This document shows, one piece after another, positions 10,850 through 21,995 of a stretch of 64,000 nt of DNA (position 1 is the stretch's first letter; the number at the start of each line of letters is the position of its first letter). A program made the position numbers and the translations under genes. The notes beneath the pieces are model-generated. The model did not search any database and was not told the origin of the DNA. It worked only from the letters and a program-made list of their open reading frames with translations. Origin of the DNA: Microbotryomycetes sp. JL201 (lineage: Eukaryota > Basidiomycota > Microbotryomycetes); assembly GCA_033819885.1 (NCBI GenBank), contig JAQYUZ010000003.1, positions 1 through 64,000 of the forward strand, written 5' to 3'.

Positions 10850-13172
10850 TCACACCACTTTTTTCGAATGAGGAGCATGCGCTTTGCTATAGGAGTGCGA
10901 ATCAATCCAGCGTGCCACCCAAGCCGGCTTGCCCGCGACGCGCCACACAGCCTCAAGCCCGAAAGCGATGCCATTGATGATCGCATAGAACAACATTGGT
11001 ATCAGACCCATGGTCAGGTTTCCGACGAGTCCTCGGCGCTTGATCGTCGACCACAGTTCAGTCTTGACAATATGAGCCATCTCATCCGGTTCAGCAAACG
11101 GTCCCGTCAGGCGGTAGAACGGCACAAACGATGCGCCAAAGCTGTCGAGCGCTCGTCAGTACAAGGGGTTGCGCGCGTGTACGAACGACTGACCAGTAGC
11201 ACAGCAACACGTGCAAACCGTACTGCCGGTACAGCTGCCACAAGGAAGGCGCGGCGCCCATGTCGCGAGCAAGCTGCGAAATGTACGCGCCATGGTCGAC
11301 GCCATATTGAATGCGTGCAGTCTTGGCAGCGAGCAAATGATAGTGACCCTCGTCTGTTGGCAAAGACACTTTGCCGGCGAGCATCAACGACCACAGCATC
11401 GCCTGCTGCTCTGCAATAGGCGGAATCGCGCCTGTTGGACACTCGGATCAGCTCGGGCGCTCTCTATTCTCCGAAACGACATACCGACACCCGGTCGCAC
11501 AAAGCCAATGTAACCGATCGTGACATCCTTTGAACTCGTCATTTCTCGCACGTCGACACTGTGAGGGCCCTTGGCGTAGCCTTCGCCGAGCCACGTCCAA
11601 TCCTGCCTGTACCCCGTGGCAAAAACGACCAAGTCTGGCCTGATTTGCCGCTGCGCCATCATTCTTTCCTCCGGTCGGTCAATGCCGGCCGACTGTGCGA
11701 GCTTTGATGCCGGCAAAAAGTGCACTACTCCATTCTCGTCCACGCGTTCGGGCCACAAGGCCAAGTCTATCTGGCGACATGGCGTCGGCGGAAACGGCGG
11801 ATCGATATACTGCGTGCCAAACCAATCCGACATGATCCTTCGTTTGGGAGCGTATGGTCGGTTGATATACGCCATCGCCTTGTGCGACTTGTTGAGAAAC
11901 ACATAGGCTCTGCCAAGACGAGAAGGCGGCAGTGAGCCGATCCACTGATTGCAGCCGGCCTGTGTGCCGGTCAAGAACCAGAGTACGCGCTTGATGATGA
12001 AATCCGAAAAGTGCCAGCGTAGTCGGCTTTGGCGAACCCAAGGATGAACATACGCCGTCTCGAACACTGCGCGCGCTCATCAGCTTGATCACGTACAGGA
12101 TACAAAGAGCTCACGATTTGTTATGAGACCATCAATCGGCAAATCCCCGTCAAATTTGATTCCGAATACCTGAAAGTCGTTGAGCACTTTTGGAAAGCTC
12201 AAAAAGCTGTCGGACGCGTCAAGGTCAGCGTCGGCAACTCGGTCAGAGGGAGTCGCACACGCTGGCGTGCTCACCCTCCTCTGTGACAAACAACAACCTC
12301 TTTCGCTCCCCCTTGGATTGCTTCGTAAGACAAGTCCATACTGGTCTCACCGATCCCGAGGATGAGCACGCGCCGGTCTTTGAACTCGCTGCGGTTCTTG
12401 TATTGGCTCGAATGTATGACGCGCACGCCTCGTTTCTGCTTGTCTACAGGCCAGTCGGCCGTCGGCGGGTGTTGTGGCTTGCTAGAATCGGTATCGATGA
12501 CGGGTGGCGACTGTTCCTGAAGGTTGTCCGGGACGCCAGGAATCGAGGGAACAGCCGGAAGTACGTGTAATCCAGTGCAAATTGCCACCGCGTCACATTC
12601 GATGGTGTGAGATTGCCCTGTGAGGGCGTTAGCGCTGCTGGGACGCTTTCACACACGCGATTCACCTTGCTTGTCTTTGTACGTCACTTGATGCTTGCCC
12701 GAACGTGCACGTTCAATGTTTGTTACTTTTGTGTCCAGCTGGATGCGACTTTTTGCAGCGAGTGGCGTGGCGTGCCAAGCAGGGCCGACGGGCGAGTCGA
12801 GTCCGAACCTGGCTACGTATCGCTCGAGGTAGTTGACGTACTCGGGCATTGTGATGTGGTCCGGAGCATCGAGCGGGAAGCGGTCTTGCTCGATCACCGA
12901 GGTCAGTGCACGTTTCGGCAGCGAGGTGGGGCCGAACTCGACGACTGACAATCGCTAAACGCCGTGAGTTGCTTGCTCGACACGAGCGTGCCATTCTCGT
13001 AACTGCGCTGGTCGAATGTGCCTCCGATTTTGTGGGCTTGCTCGAGCACGACCGCGTCAAACTCGTGAACGTCCGGATTTGTGCGCAAGTGACGCGGAAA
13101 GTGCAACAGCACCTTGAGCTGTACGAGGCCAGCCGGACCTGCGCCGATAATGACAACGCGTCGCGGAGCCAT
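10850..13172 (-). CDS. Flavin-containing monooxygenase (class B)
   Basis: Seven exons on the minus strand (13172-12950, 12884-12666, 12617-12275, 12206-12115, 12066-11485, 11431-11194, 11141-10850) give 662 residues. The start shows an FAD-binding Rossmann motif (VVIIGAGPAGLVQLK) and a second NADPH-binding motif (RRVLILGIGETSMDLSY). Between them lies the class-B signature around RGVRVIHSSQYK, followed by VCHRGG-FLSFPKVLNDF. Splicing at 12949-12885 turns an apparent frame break into FSDYRFPLDAPDHITMPEY, the normal family sequence. These enzymes oxygenate N or S atoms or ketones in small molecules using NADPH, FAD and O2; the substrate is unknown. The C-terminus carries a hydrophobic stretch (MGLIPMLFYAIINGIAFGLE) that could anchor it to a membrane. 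At 662 residues it is longer than the usual 450-550. Confidence 0.85.
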
Positions 13173-13539
13173 GTTTGCGTGTGGTCAATGGCAAAGTGGT
13201 CCGCGTTGGCGCAAGCTGTGGGGTGCGCAGCACTAGTTTTCTTGGGACCTTGTCATCCACGAGAGCACTCGTATGATTATACGCACCATCGATTTCGCGT
13301 AAAGAACTTGATTTGCGGGGGGTCGGGCCGCCCCCTGTTCTGACTGGGTGACGCTCCGAGTCAGCCGCAGCCGCCGTTTGCCCATCATCACACCCGCCCG
13401 AGTAAGTACGTTTGTAGCGAGACATGTCGACGCACCGAGTGCTGACTGCCGGCTCGCCGCTTGTTGCTGTGCAGCCGAGCTCTCGCGGTTTTCAATCTCT
13501 CTCTGTCGGACTCGTTTGCCGCCCACTCTCCATCCTTTC
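13173..13539. promoter_or_regulatory. Shared divergent promoter, monooxygenase / eIF1
   Basis: A 367-bp interval between the starts of the minus-strand monooxygenase and the plus-strand eIF1 gene. It contains a strong donor-like GTAAGT at 13402, which may mark a 5' UTR intron of eIF1, and an ATG at 13424 that would be an upstream ORF in the spliced message. No clear TATA box is visible. Confidence 0.4.
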
Positions 13540-14196
13540 ATGTGAGTGCAATGCGTGTGTTCTGGTGCACGAGCTGATGACTTCATTGCACGCGCGGCCA
13601 CTCGTGCACAGGAGCACGCTCCTCAACAAGCCATACGACGCGTTCGCCGACGAGGGTGCAGACGACGAACCCGTTCAGGCAGTCGCAGCGACCAAGCAAA
13701 AGACTCAGGGTCAGTTTCTGTGTCAACCCGTGACGCCTTCCGGCGAGACGTTCGCGTGCACCGCGTTGCCTGTCATGCGATTTCACTCCTGCTGACGCAT
13801 TTCCGTCCTCTCCTGTGCAGCCGACCACATCCACATTCGCATTCAGCAGCGCAACGGTCGCAAGACTATCACGACGTTGCAAGGCGTGCCCAAAGAATAT
13901 GACCCAAAGAAGCTGCTAAAGGCTTTCAAGAGTCGGTCGCTTTCTGTTTGTCCATTTGCTCCACAACGCTGACAAGACGCTGCCTCCGCTTGCAGAGGAA
14001 TTTGCGTGCAATGGCTCAATTGTCGACGACGCCGAGATGGGTCAGGTGATCCAGCTCCAAGGCGACCAGCGAACAAAGATTGTCGAAATCTTGGTCGAAG
14101 AAGGTGTCTGTGAGTGTTGTCGGGCTCGGAAAGGTGCACATCAGTTGACAGAGGTACTCTTTAGCCAAAGACACGATCAAGGTACACGGTTTCTAA
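13540..14196 (+). CDS. SUI1: Translation initiation factor eIF1 (SUI1)
   Basis: Five coding exons (13540-13541, 13612-13709, 13821-13931, 13996-14109, 14165-14196) give 118 residues, close to the usual 108-113. The SUI1 fold is unmistakable: DHIHIRIQQRNGRKTITTLQ, KEFACNGSIVDDAE, GQVIQLQGDQR and the end DTIKVHGF. eIF1 binds the 40S subunit near the P site and enforces AUG selection. The striking point is the start: the only phase-consistent N-terminus puts AT at the end of one exon and G at the start of the next, across a 70-nt GTGAGT...CACAG intron. This yields MSTLLNKPYDAFADEGADD. An unspliced alternative from ATG 13424 would add a long unrelated N-terminus. All introns are GT-AG. Confidence 0.9.
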
Positions 14197-14568
14197 GCCG
14201 GACCCTGAACGGGCGCGGCCAGTTTGCAACCGCTCGTTCCATGCGACGAGCGATGTTCATGCGTCTGTCTGGACTGCTGCCAGTGCGAAAGCGGCATTGT
14301 GGTGACGGTTCTCTGATTCCAATTCGATGCTCAGTAGACCCGTTTTTCCATGCTCTGTTTCCGCGTTTGTACTGTTCCTCCATGCATTACAGCTTTCGAG
14401 TCTGTGTTGTCTGTTGACGCCATGGCGGCGCACGCGAATTTGAGCAAAAAGTATCAGTATCAATGGCAGCAACGTGTGACCGTTGTATGCATATGAAATC
14501 TTTATCAGATTGTGGTGAGCTCCTGCAAGTCTGCCGTTGTCCGCTTGCGCTCGACAAGTGCGTCTGTT
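14197..14568. other. Intergenic region between eIF1 and the EEP-family gene
   Basis: A 372-bp gap, tandem orientation. Overlapping frames on both strands show no motif. It presumably holds the eIF1 3' UTR and the promoter of the next gene. Confidence 0.4.
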
Positions 14569-15998
14569 ATGCCCCGCCACGGCAAGACGCGTTGTCAAGA
14601 CCACGATTGCGGCAGGTCACGTGCTTCTGGTGAACGTGAGCATGCCGAGCAGCCAGGTCCTCAGCACAGACGGCCGCCTCCGAAGCGAACGCCGAAGCAT
14701 CGGCTCCACAAGCCCGTCATGCTCGAGTACAGCGACGTTTCGAGGCGATGGCAACCTCACTCTCACTTGTCTCGAGCCGCCTCGACATCAATCAGTCACG
14801 GGGACGACCCGCTGAGCCTGGCGACATGGAACGTGTGGTGTCGGGCACAGAGTGAACTCGGCTTGTCGGACGAAAAGGAACACTTTCGACAAAAGTCCAT
14901 CTTGCATCACTTGCGCTTTCTCGGCTCGTGCTCGTTCATCGCTTTGCAAGAGGTCGACGTCCAAATCCGAAGACTGGTCCAACACGAATCTTGGGTCAAG
15001 CGCGATTTCTTAGTCTTCTGCGGCGTCGGAGACGATGGAGACGACAAACAACAGGGCTGCATGTTGCTCGTGCGGAAACAGCTCTACAGCAAAGGCTCGC
15101 GTGTGTTGTGGCAACCTCTGCGCACGGCACCACACGAACGCGCGCGCAACGCACGTCGCGAAATTATTGGTGTCTCGCTGTTTGACGAAAGCGGCAAAGA
15201 GCATGTGCGTGGGCTGAAGGGCTGTGCGTGGCACGAACGTTGACCATTGATTTGCAGATGCGCGCCGCTACTGTCCACTGTTCGGCCTTACCCATGAATG
15301 CACCACTGCGCCAAGACCAGTACACCAAATGCGTCAATCTGCTCAGGCTCGACGCCAGCGACAGCGTCTCAAGCTTTTTGCTCGTCGATACAAACGCGTC
15401 AGAGTCGTCCGAACTGGACGTGTTTCAGCGAGCCGGTTTCTGCGACTGTAACCCGGAAAACCAAGATCTTGACTGGGGCTACGACATGTTTGACAGCGAG
15501 ACCGACAGGCCCGACATTCCTGGCTTGCGGCGCAAAAGTTTGCAAAAGTGGCGCAATCCTGGCGTGTACAACTCTCAAACCGGGGAATGGACGCGGTCAG
15601 AAACAGACATGGCGAGGTACCCCACTTTTGGTCATCTGTTTCCGATCGTGCCGAGTAGTAATCCAAAAGACCGTCGAAAACCTCGCAAGCCGAGACGGAT
15701 AGATCGCGTCTATGTTCACAGAGGCATGACTTTGTCAGTCCCCGACCTTTGGCGGCTTGAATTCGTCGAGCCGTTTGGTCAAGAGTACGTCAAGGACGAC
15801 AAGAATCGCAAAGTTCGAGAGAAAACGGGCAGAGACGGCAGTTTGTTCCCGTCGGACCATGCTGGCATTTGGGTTCAGTTAACGAAAGGTCGTCTCTTTC
15901 GAAACGTCGGTCCTGTGCCATCGACGAGCGAGACTGTTTCCACGAAGTATCGCACTGTCCAGAACCATGACGTTGTTGTAACAGATTGCGCTGATTAA
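14569..15998 (+). CDS. Endonuclease/exonuclease/phosphatase (EEP) superfamily protein
   Basis: Exons 14569-15204 and 15258-15998 (53-nt intron, donor GTGCGT) give 458 residues. Catalytic-core motifs of the Mg-dependent EEP fold are present in order: LATWNVWCRA, CSFIALQEVD (metal-binding Glu), VHCSALPM, FLLVDTNAS (the Asp-x-Asn site), RRIDRVYVH and SDHAGIWVQL (SDH). Spacing after the intron and an arrangement of GYDMFDSETDRPDIPG followed by RIDRVY recall TDP2- or Angel-like members, but I cannot choose a subfamily. Substrates across the superfamily include DNA ends, phosphotyrosyl-DNA, RNA tails and phosphoinositides. The first 75 residues are Arg/His-rich and low complexity, and a short C-terminal tail follows the SDH motif. 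Confidence 0.75.
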
Positions 15999-16099
15999 TT
16001 ACAGGTGTTGAATGCTGTGAAACGACGATCGATTGTACACGAGACAAAACTACACAACAGAAGACAAAGATTGGCGCAGAAAGAATTTGATGTCGCGCG

Positions 16100-17222
16100 T
16101 CAGCAATTGCACCATCCGCCTTCTCCGCTCATTTCTTCGTCGAGCGACACGCGGTTTGGGTACGTGCCAGGTGGGCCACCCGCCCGTCCACCTTTGGCTC
16201 CGGCGGCGCCAATCCCGACCGCCGACTTGTCGTACAATGACGGCGTCTCGATAATCTGCGCGGCAAAATCCATTAGCAAACAGAGACATATCGCAACTGC
16301 CAGGTATGCTGACCTTGTCAACAACCCTACTGAACAAACCGTCTTCTCCAGACACGTCTAGTCCGCCCTTCTTGGCCGAACACTCCATGAACATCCAAGG
16401 CGGGTTCTGCGCTGCCGCGAATGCCTCGCCCTCGGCCGTCGAAACGACTCGATTGAATTCCTGCAGCGATAGTAAGCAGGGACCATGCCATGATTGCTCG
16501 GCAGACTTGCCTTGTCAACCTTGTTGCCGACAATCATCCTGACGACTTCCCGAGCGCCCGCGCCAGATCCTGCAAATGTATCGAGCTCATTGATCCAGGA
16601 CGCTAGAGATTCGAACGTGTCGCGCGCGGTGATATCGTACACGAGAATAACTCCTTGCGCGCCTCTGTAGTACGACGATGTGAGCGTTCTGAACCTTTCC
16701 TGTCCGGCCGTGTCCTGAGGCGATGGCTGTCAGCGCATGTCACCAGGAGACAGGTTCCCGCTAGAGCTGACCCAGATGCTAAGTTTCCATCGTCTACCTC
16801 TGCGCTCGATGACTTTGACCTTGAAATCGACTCCGATGGTGGCTGCGTGCGCCAAATAAGCTCACGATTCTGCACGCTCGAATCGCGCTTACCGCTCGTC
16901 TCGTCAGGCGACAAAAACAATTCGTCCGTGAACCTTAACAAGAGTGACGATTTGCCGACAGATGATGCGCCTGTGTATGTAGTGCTCGCGTCAACTCTGC
17001 AGTGGCATCGCGTCCGGATTTCACGTGATCTCCCGCAAAGTCTGTTCCCAGCAGACGGCGCGCGGACCGCGTGCAGCGGCCTGCGATGCGCTTGGCTCGA
17101 ACTAGCTTACCTATCACCAGCAATTTGAGCGTCGTCGGTGGTTCGCTCAACTGACCGAAAGACGGCGCGGCCGACCCGGCAGCTGCGGGTGACGACACTA
17201 CGCGTGGCGTGTCAGCTCGCAT
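16100..17222 (-). CDS. Rab18-type small GTPase
   Basis: Six exons (17222-17111, 16970-16893, 16842-16772, 16714-16511, 16460-16314, 16255-16100) give 255 residues. All G-motifs appear: [20 protein letters not shown] (P-loop), [15 protein letters not shown] (switch I), [29 protein letters not shown] and MECSAKKGG. The C-terminus WCNC supplies prenylation cysteines. Similarity of the effector and [20 protein letters not shown] segments points to Rab18, which works at ER, lipid-droplet and Golgi membranes. The fourth intron (16510-16461) has a GCAAGT donor; this joins NKVDK to EFNRVVS without residue loss. About 22 residues precede the G domain and a Gly/Pro-rich insert lies before the tail, making it longer than animal Rab18 (206). 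Confidence 0.9.
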
Positions 17223-17782
17223 GCAGTATCAATGATTGCATCAAGTGCTTCGGACTCGCTGTCGCTCTAATGTTTGGGGGTGGGCGCGCTCGTGCTGACT
17301 CGCGCTCCTGTCTCTTGTTGTGCACGTGATCAGCAGCGACTGCAGTGAGCTCCGATACGCTACGAGATAAAGATTTCGACAAGTCGGGGGCCGGCGGTGC
17401 TTGTCCGTGAGCAAGGGAGGGCCCGTTCGCCCTGAGGGGAAGGGATGCCCAACGTCATACGAACAAGTCATTGCCAGAAAAATTACAAGGAAACTCGCAT
17501 GAGATCGCAGATATGACACATTCGGGTGCTTGAATGTCCCGGGTCCAGGATTTGCACTAATCTCCTGAAGAATGGTGGCCGGGGACCGGGGACGTGAATG
17601 ATCACCGACGCCAGAGCCGTACCAAACTTGGCGCTCTGCGCTGTCTCCCGCGTCGACGGGCCACGACGCGAGATTGTTTGCCGCCGCATCCTCGTGAGCT
17701 GCAGCCCGCCCGTCTGATCGAGTACAGAACGCAACGCAGCTCGGGCCTCGTTCTGTCCCGGTCAACCTGATCAGGCAAAAAC
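17223..17782. promoter_or_regulatory. Divergent promoter region, Rab18-type / Ypp1-type genes
   Basis: A 560-bp interval between two divergent membrane-trafficking genes. A 214-codon minus-strand frame covers it and runs into the start of the next gene, but it has no motif and is probably spurious. No TATA box or repeated operator is evident. Confidence 0.4.
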
Positions 17783-20700
17783 ATGGCCGGCCGCGATGGG
17801 TCCGCCAAGGGCCAGCTGTACAGTCATTCGCTCGATGTCGCGCGCAGGATGGGCCTCTTTGCCCAGCAGACGGTCGCCGACGCAAAGGGCAAGGTGATCG
17901 TCACCGCGCTCGCCCAGGGCGCCGGCATGGACTGGAAAGAGCTCGAGCGCAAGTTCAGCAAACACAACCCGCAACGTGAAGGTGAGTCTGGTCGAGGATA
18001 GCCATCAAAGATCGACGAGTCTGCAGCCATGACGGCACTAGTCGCTTGTGGGGAGGTCGGCAACCCGCCCCGCTCATCCCGTGAAAGCGGTCAAGCGCTT
18101 GATTGGTACAAATGACTGTGACTGAAAGTCATCATCGCATGTGGGAGTCACGACACTCTGTCAACTTGCCGGGCTTGAGCTCTTCGTTTCAAAGTACAAG
18201 GCCGGCACAGTTGATCGTAGCTGACTCATTCTGGTCACTCTTCCCTTCCTATGCTTGACAGTCGTCGCGGCTGCAGCACATACCGACCAGACGGTTCACA
18301 GCTTGCTCGCCAAATCGTCTGCTGCTCCGACAATTCCAACTTCCACATTGCCTCCGCTCCCACCCACAATCTCGCAATCTTTAACGTCTGTCGCGCTTTC
18401 GAGCATCACCTCGCTCGAATCGGCATTGTCAAATGGCACAGGTTCGGCCGTCGACAAGGACTCGGCGCGAATCGTAAAGGCAATCGCCCTGTACGCCGTG
18501 GGTGACTTTGAGCAGTGTCTCAGAGAACTCCAGCGTGTGGACAAGGACATGCCAAACTCAAGCTTTGAGCCGTACGACTTGACTTTGAGAGTGGCGGCAA
18601 ACGCTTACGAAGGTGCGATCCCTCACTCATTTTTTTGTGCTCTTCTCTTCGCGCATCGGCCACTTAAACGGTTTTTCTGCCTCAGGGTATGCTCTCGAGC
18701 AGGTACAAAGGGACAAAGAAGCTATTCCAGCGTATGGGAAGGCGGGACGCGTGTATGATGAAGCCTGCGACGCATTGCGACGGCAGGGCGGCTCGAAAGA
18801 CGATATCGAATTGCACAAGACGGGAGAGGCTGCCTTGTTCAGGCTGTGCTTGTGGGCGAAAGCGGCTGCGTATGTCTTTGCGTTTGCTACAGACCGCCTA
18901 GAGAGACTGACACTGCAACAACCTCAGTGATCCGCATCAGGCGTACCAAGCGCACCGCATCTACGTCAACCGTGCCGAGACCTGCCCCGTGTCGCCATCA
19001 CCCTTCTCCCAAAGCCACGTCGTTCGAGTGTTGACGGCTTTTCGCGAGCTCATCACGTCGACTCGCCGTTGGGACGATCTTAGCGTCGCGAATCGCACGC
19101 AGGAAGCCATTTTGCGACGAACCACGAGCCTGCCAATGGCTGGCGACGTCAATGTCGAATACGTCAAATTTCTCGATGCCGTCGCTGACGGGTGGCGGCG
19201 GAGCGGTGCCGGGCCCGAAGGCGCTTCAGAAGTGGTCAATGTGCGTGCCCATGCGAATCTGTCCGAGCCGGAGCTGACCCTTTGGCGACAGATCATGTAC
19301 AATGCGCTCACGCACACGTTTCAATCGCACCGGTTGCTACGCCATTTGGCAAGAGCGCTCGTCGCGCTGGGCCGTCACGATGAAGCCGGCAAAGCCTTGC
19401 GTTTGTACCATGAATTGTTCAACAAGTCGAAAGAGACGGATCCAACCGTCGTCGCACGAGAAATGCGTAAATTCCGCGAAACCGAAAAGCGAGGCGAAAC
19501 TGGTGCGGACGCATTTGCAGGCGAAAAGCAATCTGCTGAAAGCAAAGGTCAAGCGGAAGAGTTCGAGAACGACGCAGACACGGACAGGCAGTTTGTCGAA
19601 ACGGTCGCATTTGCGGTGCGCGTGTTTGTCAAGTACCTGGACGACCCCGCGTTCGCCGTTGACATGGCCAAGCGTGCACGTCAGCTGTTTGACGACGAGA
19701 GATCGAAGTTGAAAGGCGATGCCAAGCTCGAAAGCCAGCTCGAGCGTACGCTGGGAATCGCGCTCGGGGCTCGAGCTGCGAAAGGTGAGCTCGTATGGTC
19801 ACGGTGGCGATTCACGTTTTTGATGCCCTTGTCTTTCAGAACAAAACCCGGAAACGAGACCGACATCTCAGACCGAGGCCCTTGCGCATCTTGACAGAGC
19901 TAATCAACTCGATCCCGAGTCGTGGCAGACGCTGTACCATTTGGCCTACCAGCTGGCCGAACTACGACAAATCACACCGGCGCTTGACAAGGCTCGTCAG
20001 GCTGTCGAATTGTGCAGTCGATCAAAAGGCGGGTCGGCCTACGTCGATGCGTGGCACTTGCTCGGCTTGCTCGTCGCCGCCCAAAAAGAAACGAACGAGT
20101 GCCTCGTCGTGCTCGAGACAGCCATTGACGACGGCGAGAGTGATGAAGATGACGGCGAGGTTGCCAAAAACCGGGTCAACGGCACAGGACGTTTCTTGAA
20201 CGCCATTGACTCGCGGCTGCAACGCTTATCGCTGGATTCCGACTCGCGCAAACCGTCTGCCGAGTGCAATTTTGAGCTATTCCGCGACGAGACGGAGCAG
20301 CTGGTCGCCGAGGTTCAGCTGCGCATGACGAAGAATGTCGTCATCGAGGTGATGGAAGGACCCGAGGCGGCATTGGTCGACCAGCAAGCTTTGCTGGCGT
20401 ACTTTTCATCGGCTTACGGCGAGATTCGCCAGCAGCAGCCTGGTGCGTAACGCATCATGTATTTACTTTGTTGTTACTCATGCTTGCCTTTGCAGTATCG
20501 GCAGAGGATTCTTCTTCGCCGCCGCCGGTCGGGCTCGCCAACTCGGGTGCGAGCCTCAAACAGACAACGTCGCGTCCTCGATCGATTCGGGGCCTTGTCA
20601 GCAAGAGCAAAACAGACCTCACACTTGACCGTAATGGCACGATCGAAGCACCCGAGTCGCCACTGATTTCGACAAACGGCGCCAACATGCCTTCGGTGGC

Positions 20701-21291
20701 CTCCAACAAGAGGGCAACGAAATTGCTTGTCGACCTGTGGCTCATGTCTGCGGCATCTTACAGGCGCGCGGGCAAGCACAGCGACGCACGAGGCGCGATC
20801 GCCGAGGCCGAAAAGCTCGATCCCGAAGATGCGGACGTGTGGGTGCAGGTGCGTCCATGCGCGTCTTTCTTTGTGCAGTGACGCTGGCTAACGTGTGCTG
20901 GGCTTGCCAGTTTGCGATGCTCAACACAGCTCGCGGCGACAGCGACACGGCTCGCACAAGCTTGCACAAGGCCTTGTCGTGCGAGCCAGATCACTTGGCC
21001 GCGTTGCTATGTCTCGCGCGACTGTACATCGCTCCGTGCCTGGGCGACAAGCCCGAAGCGACGGCGATCGACCGCAAATTGCCGTTTGCCGAAGGTTTGC
21101 TCGAAACATTGACAAAGCGACATGGGTGGGATTCTGCGGAAGCGTGGTTTGAGCTGAGCAAGTGTTTCAACCTCAAGCAAGACAAGCTCGGACGACGACG
21201 TGAGCGCGAACGCGAGTGCCTTGTGTGGGCGCTGCAGTTGGAAGAGACGAGGAGCGTCAGGAGATGGGACGCCGTGCCGAGGGTGTTGTAG
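17783..21291 (+). CDS. YPP1: Ypp1/TTC7-like TPR protein
   Basis: Seven exons (17783-17981, 18262-18612, 18686-18869, 18928-19784, 19840-20442, 20496-20848, 20911-21291) give 975 residues. It is mostly helical with TPR-type repeats: GDFEQCLRELQRV near the N-terminus, LARALVALGRHDEAGKALRL midway, EALAHLDRANQLDPESWQTL, and at the C-terminus SYRRAGKHSDARGAIAEAEK followed by ARTSLHKALSCEPDHLAALL. Family members (yeast Ypp1, animal TTC7) bridge Efr3 to the PI 4-kinase Stt4 at the plasma membrane and so control PI4P supply and endocytosis. The first intron is unusually long (280 nt). All six introns are GT-AG. Length fits fungal Ypp1 (about 820-1200). An acidic DGESDEDDGE loop sits inside the central repeats. 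Confidence 0.82.
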
Positions 21292-21412
21292 AATGTTGGC
21301 TATACAAAATATTGGTTAATTATTGAATTCTTTGTCGGGAGCGCGCTCGCGGATCTTGATTCTGTGCCACAGACCGCGTCACCGCCGTCGACAGCGGAAC
21401 GAACGGTTCGAC

Positions 21413-21684
21413 ATGCAATCTGATGGACGTGGTGGCTCTCGTGGCCGTGGGGGACGCGGAGGCGGACGAGGCAACCGCGGTGGTCAGGGCGGCGGCAGGG
21501 GCGGCAGAGCCAACAAGGTGAATCCAAGCGGAACACAGTGCTTACCATGCTGACATGGGCTCCGCAGCGACCGAGACATGCTGGGGCACACGGCGGCGGC
21601 GGTCGACACGCTGGCGAGGCGGCACAAGGTGTCGCTTACTTTCGTGAATCATTCATGCAAGATCCCTGGAGTCATCTCGAATAA
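21413..21684 (+). CDS. Small RGG-rich protein with conserved-looking C-terminal tail
   Basis: Two exons, 21413-21517 and 21568-21684 (50-nt intron), give 73 residues. The first half is Gly/Arg repeats (RGGSRGRGGRGGGRGNRGG), an RNA-binding and arginine-methylation type sequence. The second half ends in AYFRESFMQDPWSHLE. The short aromatic-Phe-x-x-Asp-Pro-Trp ending looks like a conserved tail in small fungal RGG proteins, but I cannot name the family. Phase, splice sites and composition support a real gene. A role in RNA binding is an inference from composition only. Confidence 0.6.
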
Positions 21685-21995
21685 CTCTGTAAAGCGGACG
21701 CGCTCGCTTGTGGAGGAACTGCAGCCAGGCAAGGGTTCCGCCACACCACGCCGCGACGCGCCACACCACGCCAAGCCACGCGATGCTATGCGCATTGCGC
21801 CAACGCCAAGACCTTGCATGATCTGCACTTTCCAGAACCACCGCGCTCAATATACTCTACCATGCTTGCCGTGTCAAGACCGCGCCGGAAAGCCTTTATC
21901 TTTGGGTACATTCGGCCACCCGTCCTTGGTACTACAAGCTTGATAATATCCAAACATCATGTACAAAACCTGACAACCCGAGCTATACGCGCTAC
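21685..21995. other. Convergent intergenic region with a 12-bp direct repeat
   Basis: A 311-bp gap between the stops of the RGG gene and the first transporter. CCACACCACGCC occurs at 21741-21752 and again at 21761-21772, followed by the related CCAAGCCACG. No gene is seen. Confidence 0.5.

Noticed and set aside
12885-12950. Apparent frameshift in the monooxygenase after FSD
   Set aside because: A normal 65-nt GT-AG intron (12949-12885) restores FSDYRFPLDAPDHIT, so no break is needed.
17241-17885. 214-codon minus-strand frame between the Rab18-type and Ypp1-type genes
   Set aside because: It runs antisense into the Ypp1 first exon and has no recognisable domain.
21741-21772. Twelve-base direct repeat CCACACCACGCC as a regulatory element
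   Set aside because: It lies between two convergent stops, so a promoter role is unlikely; it is recorded only as sequence content.
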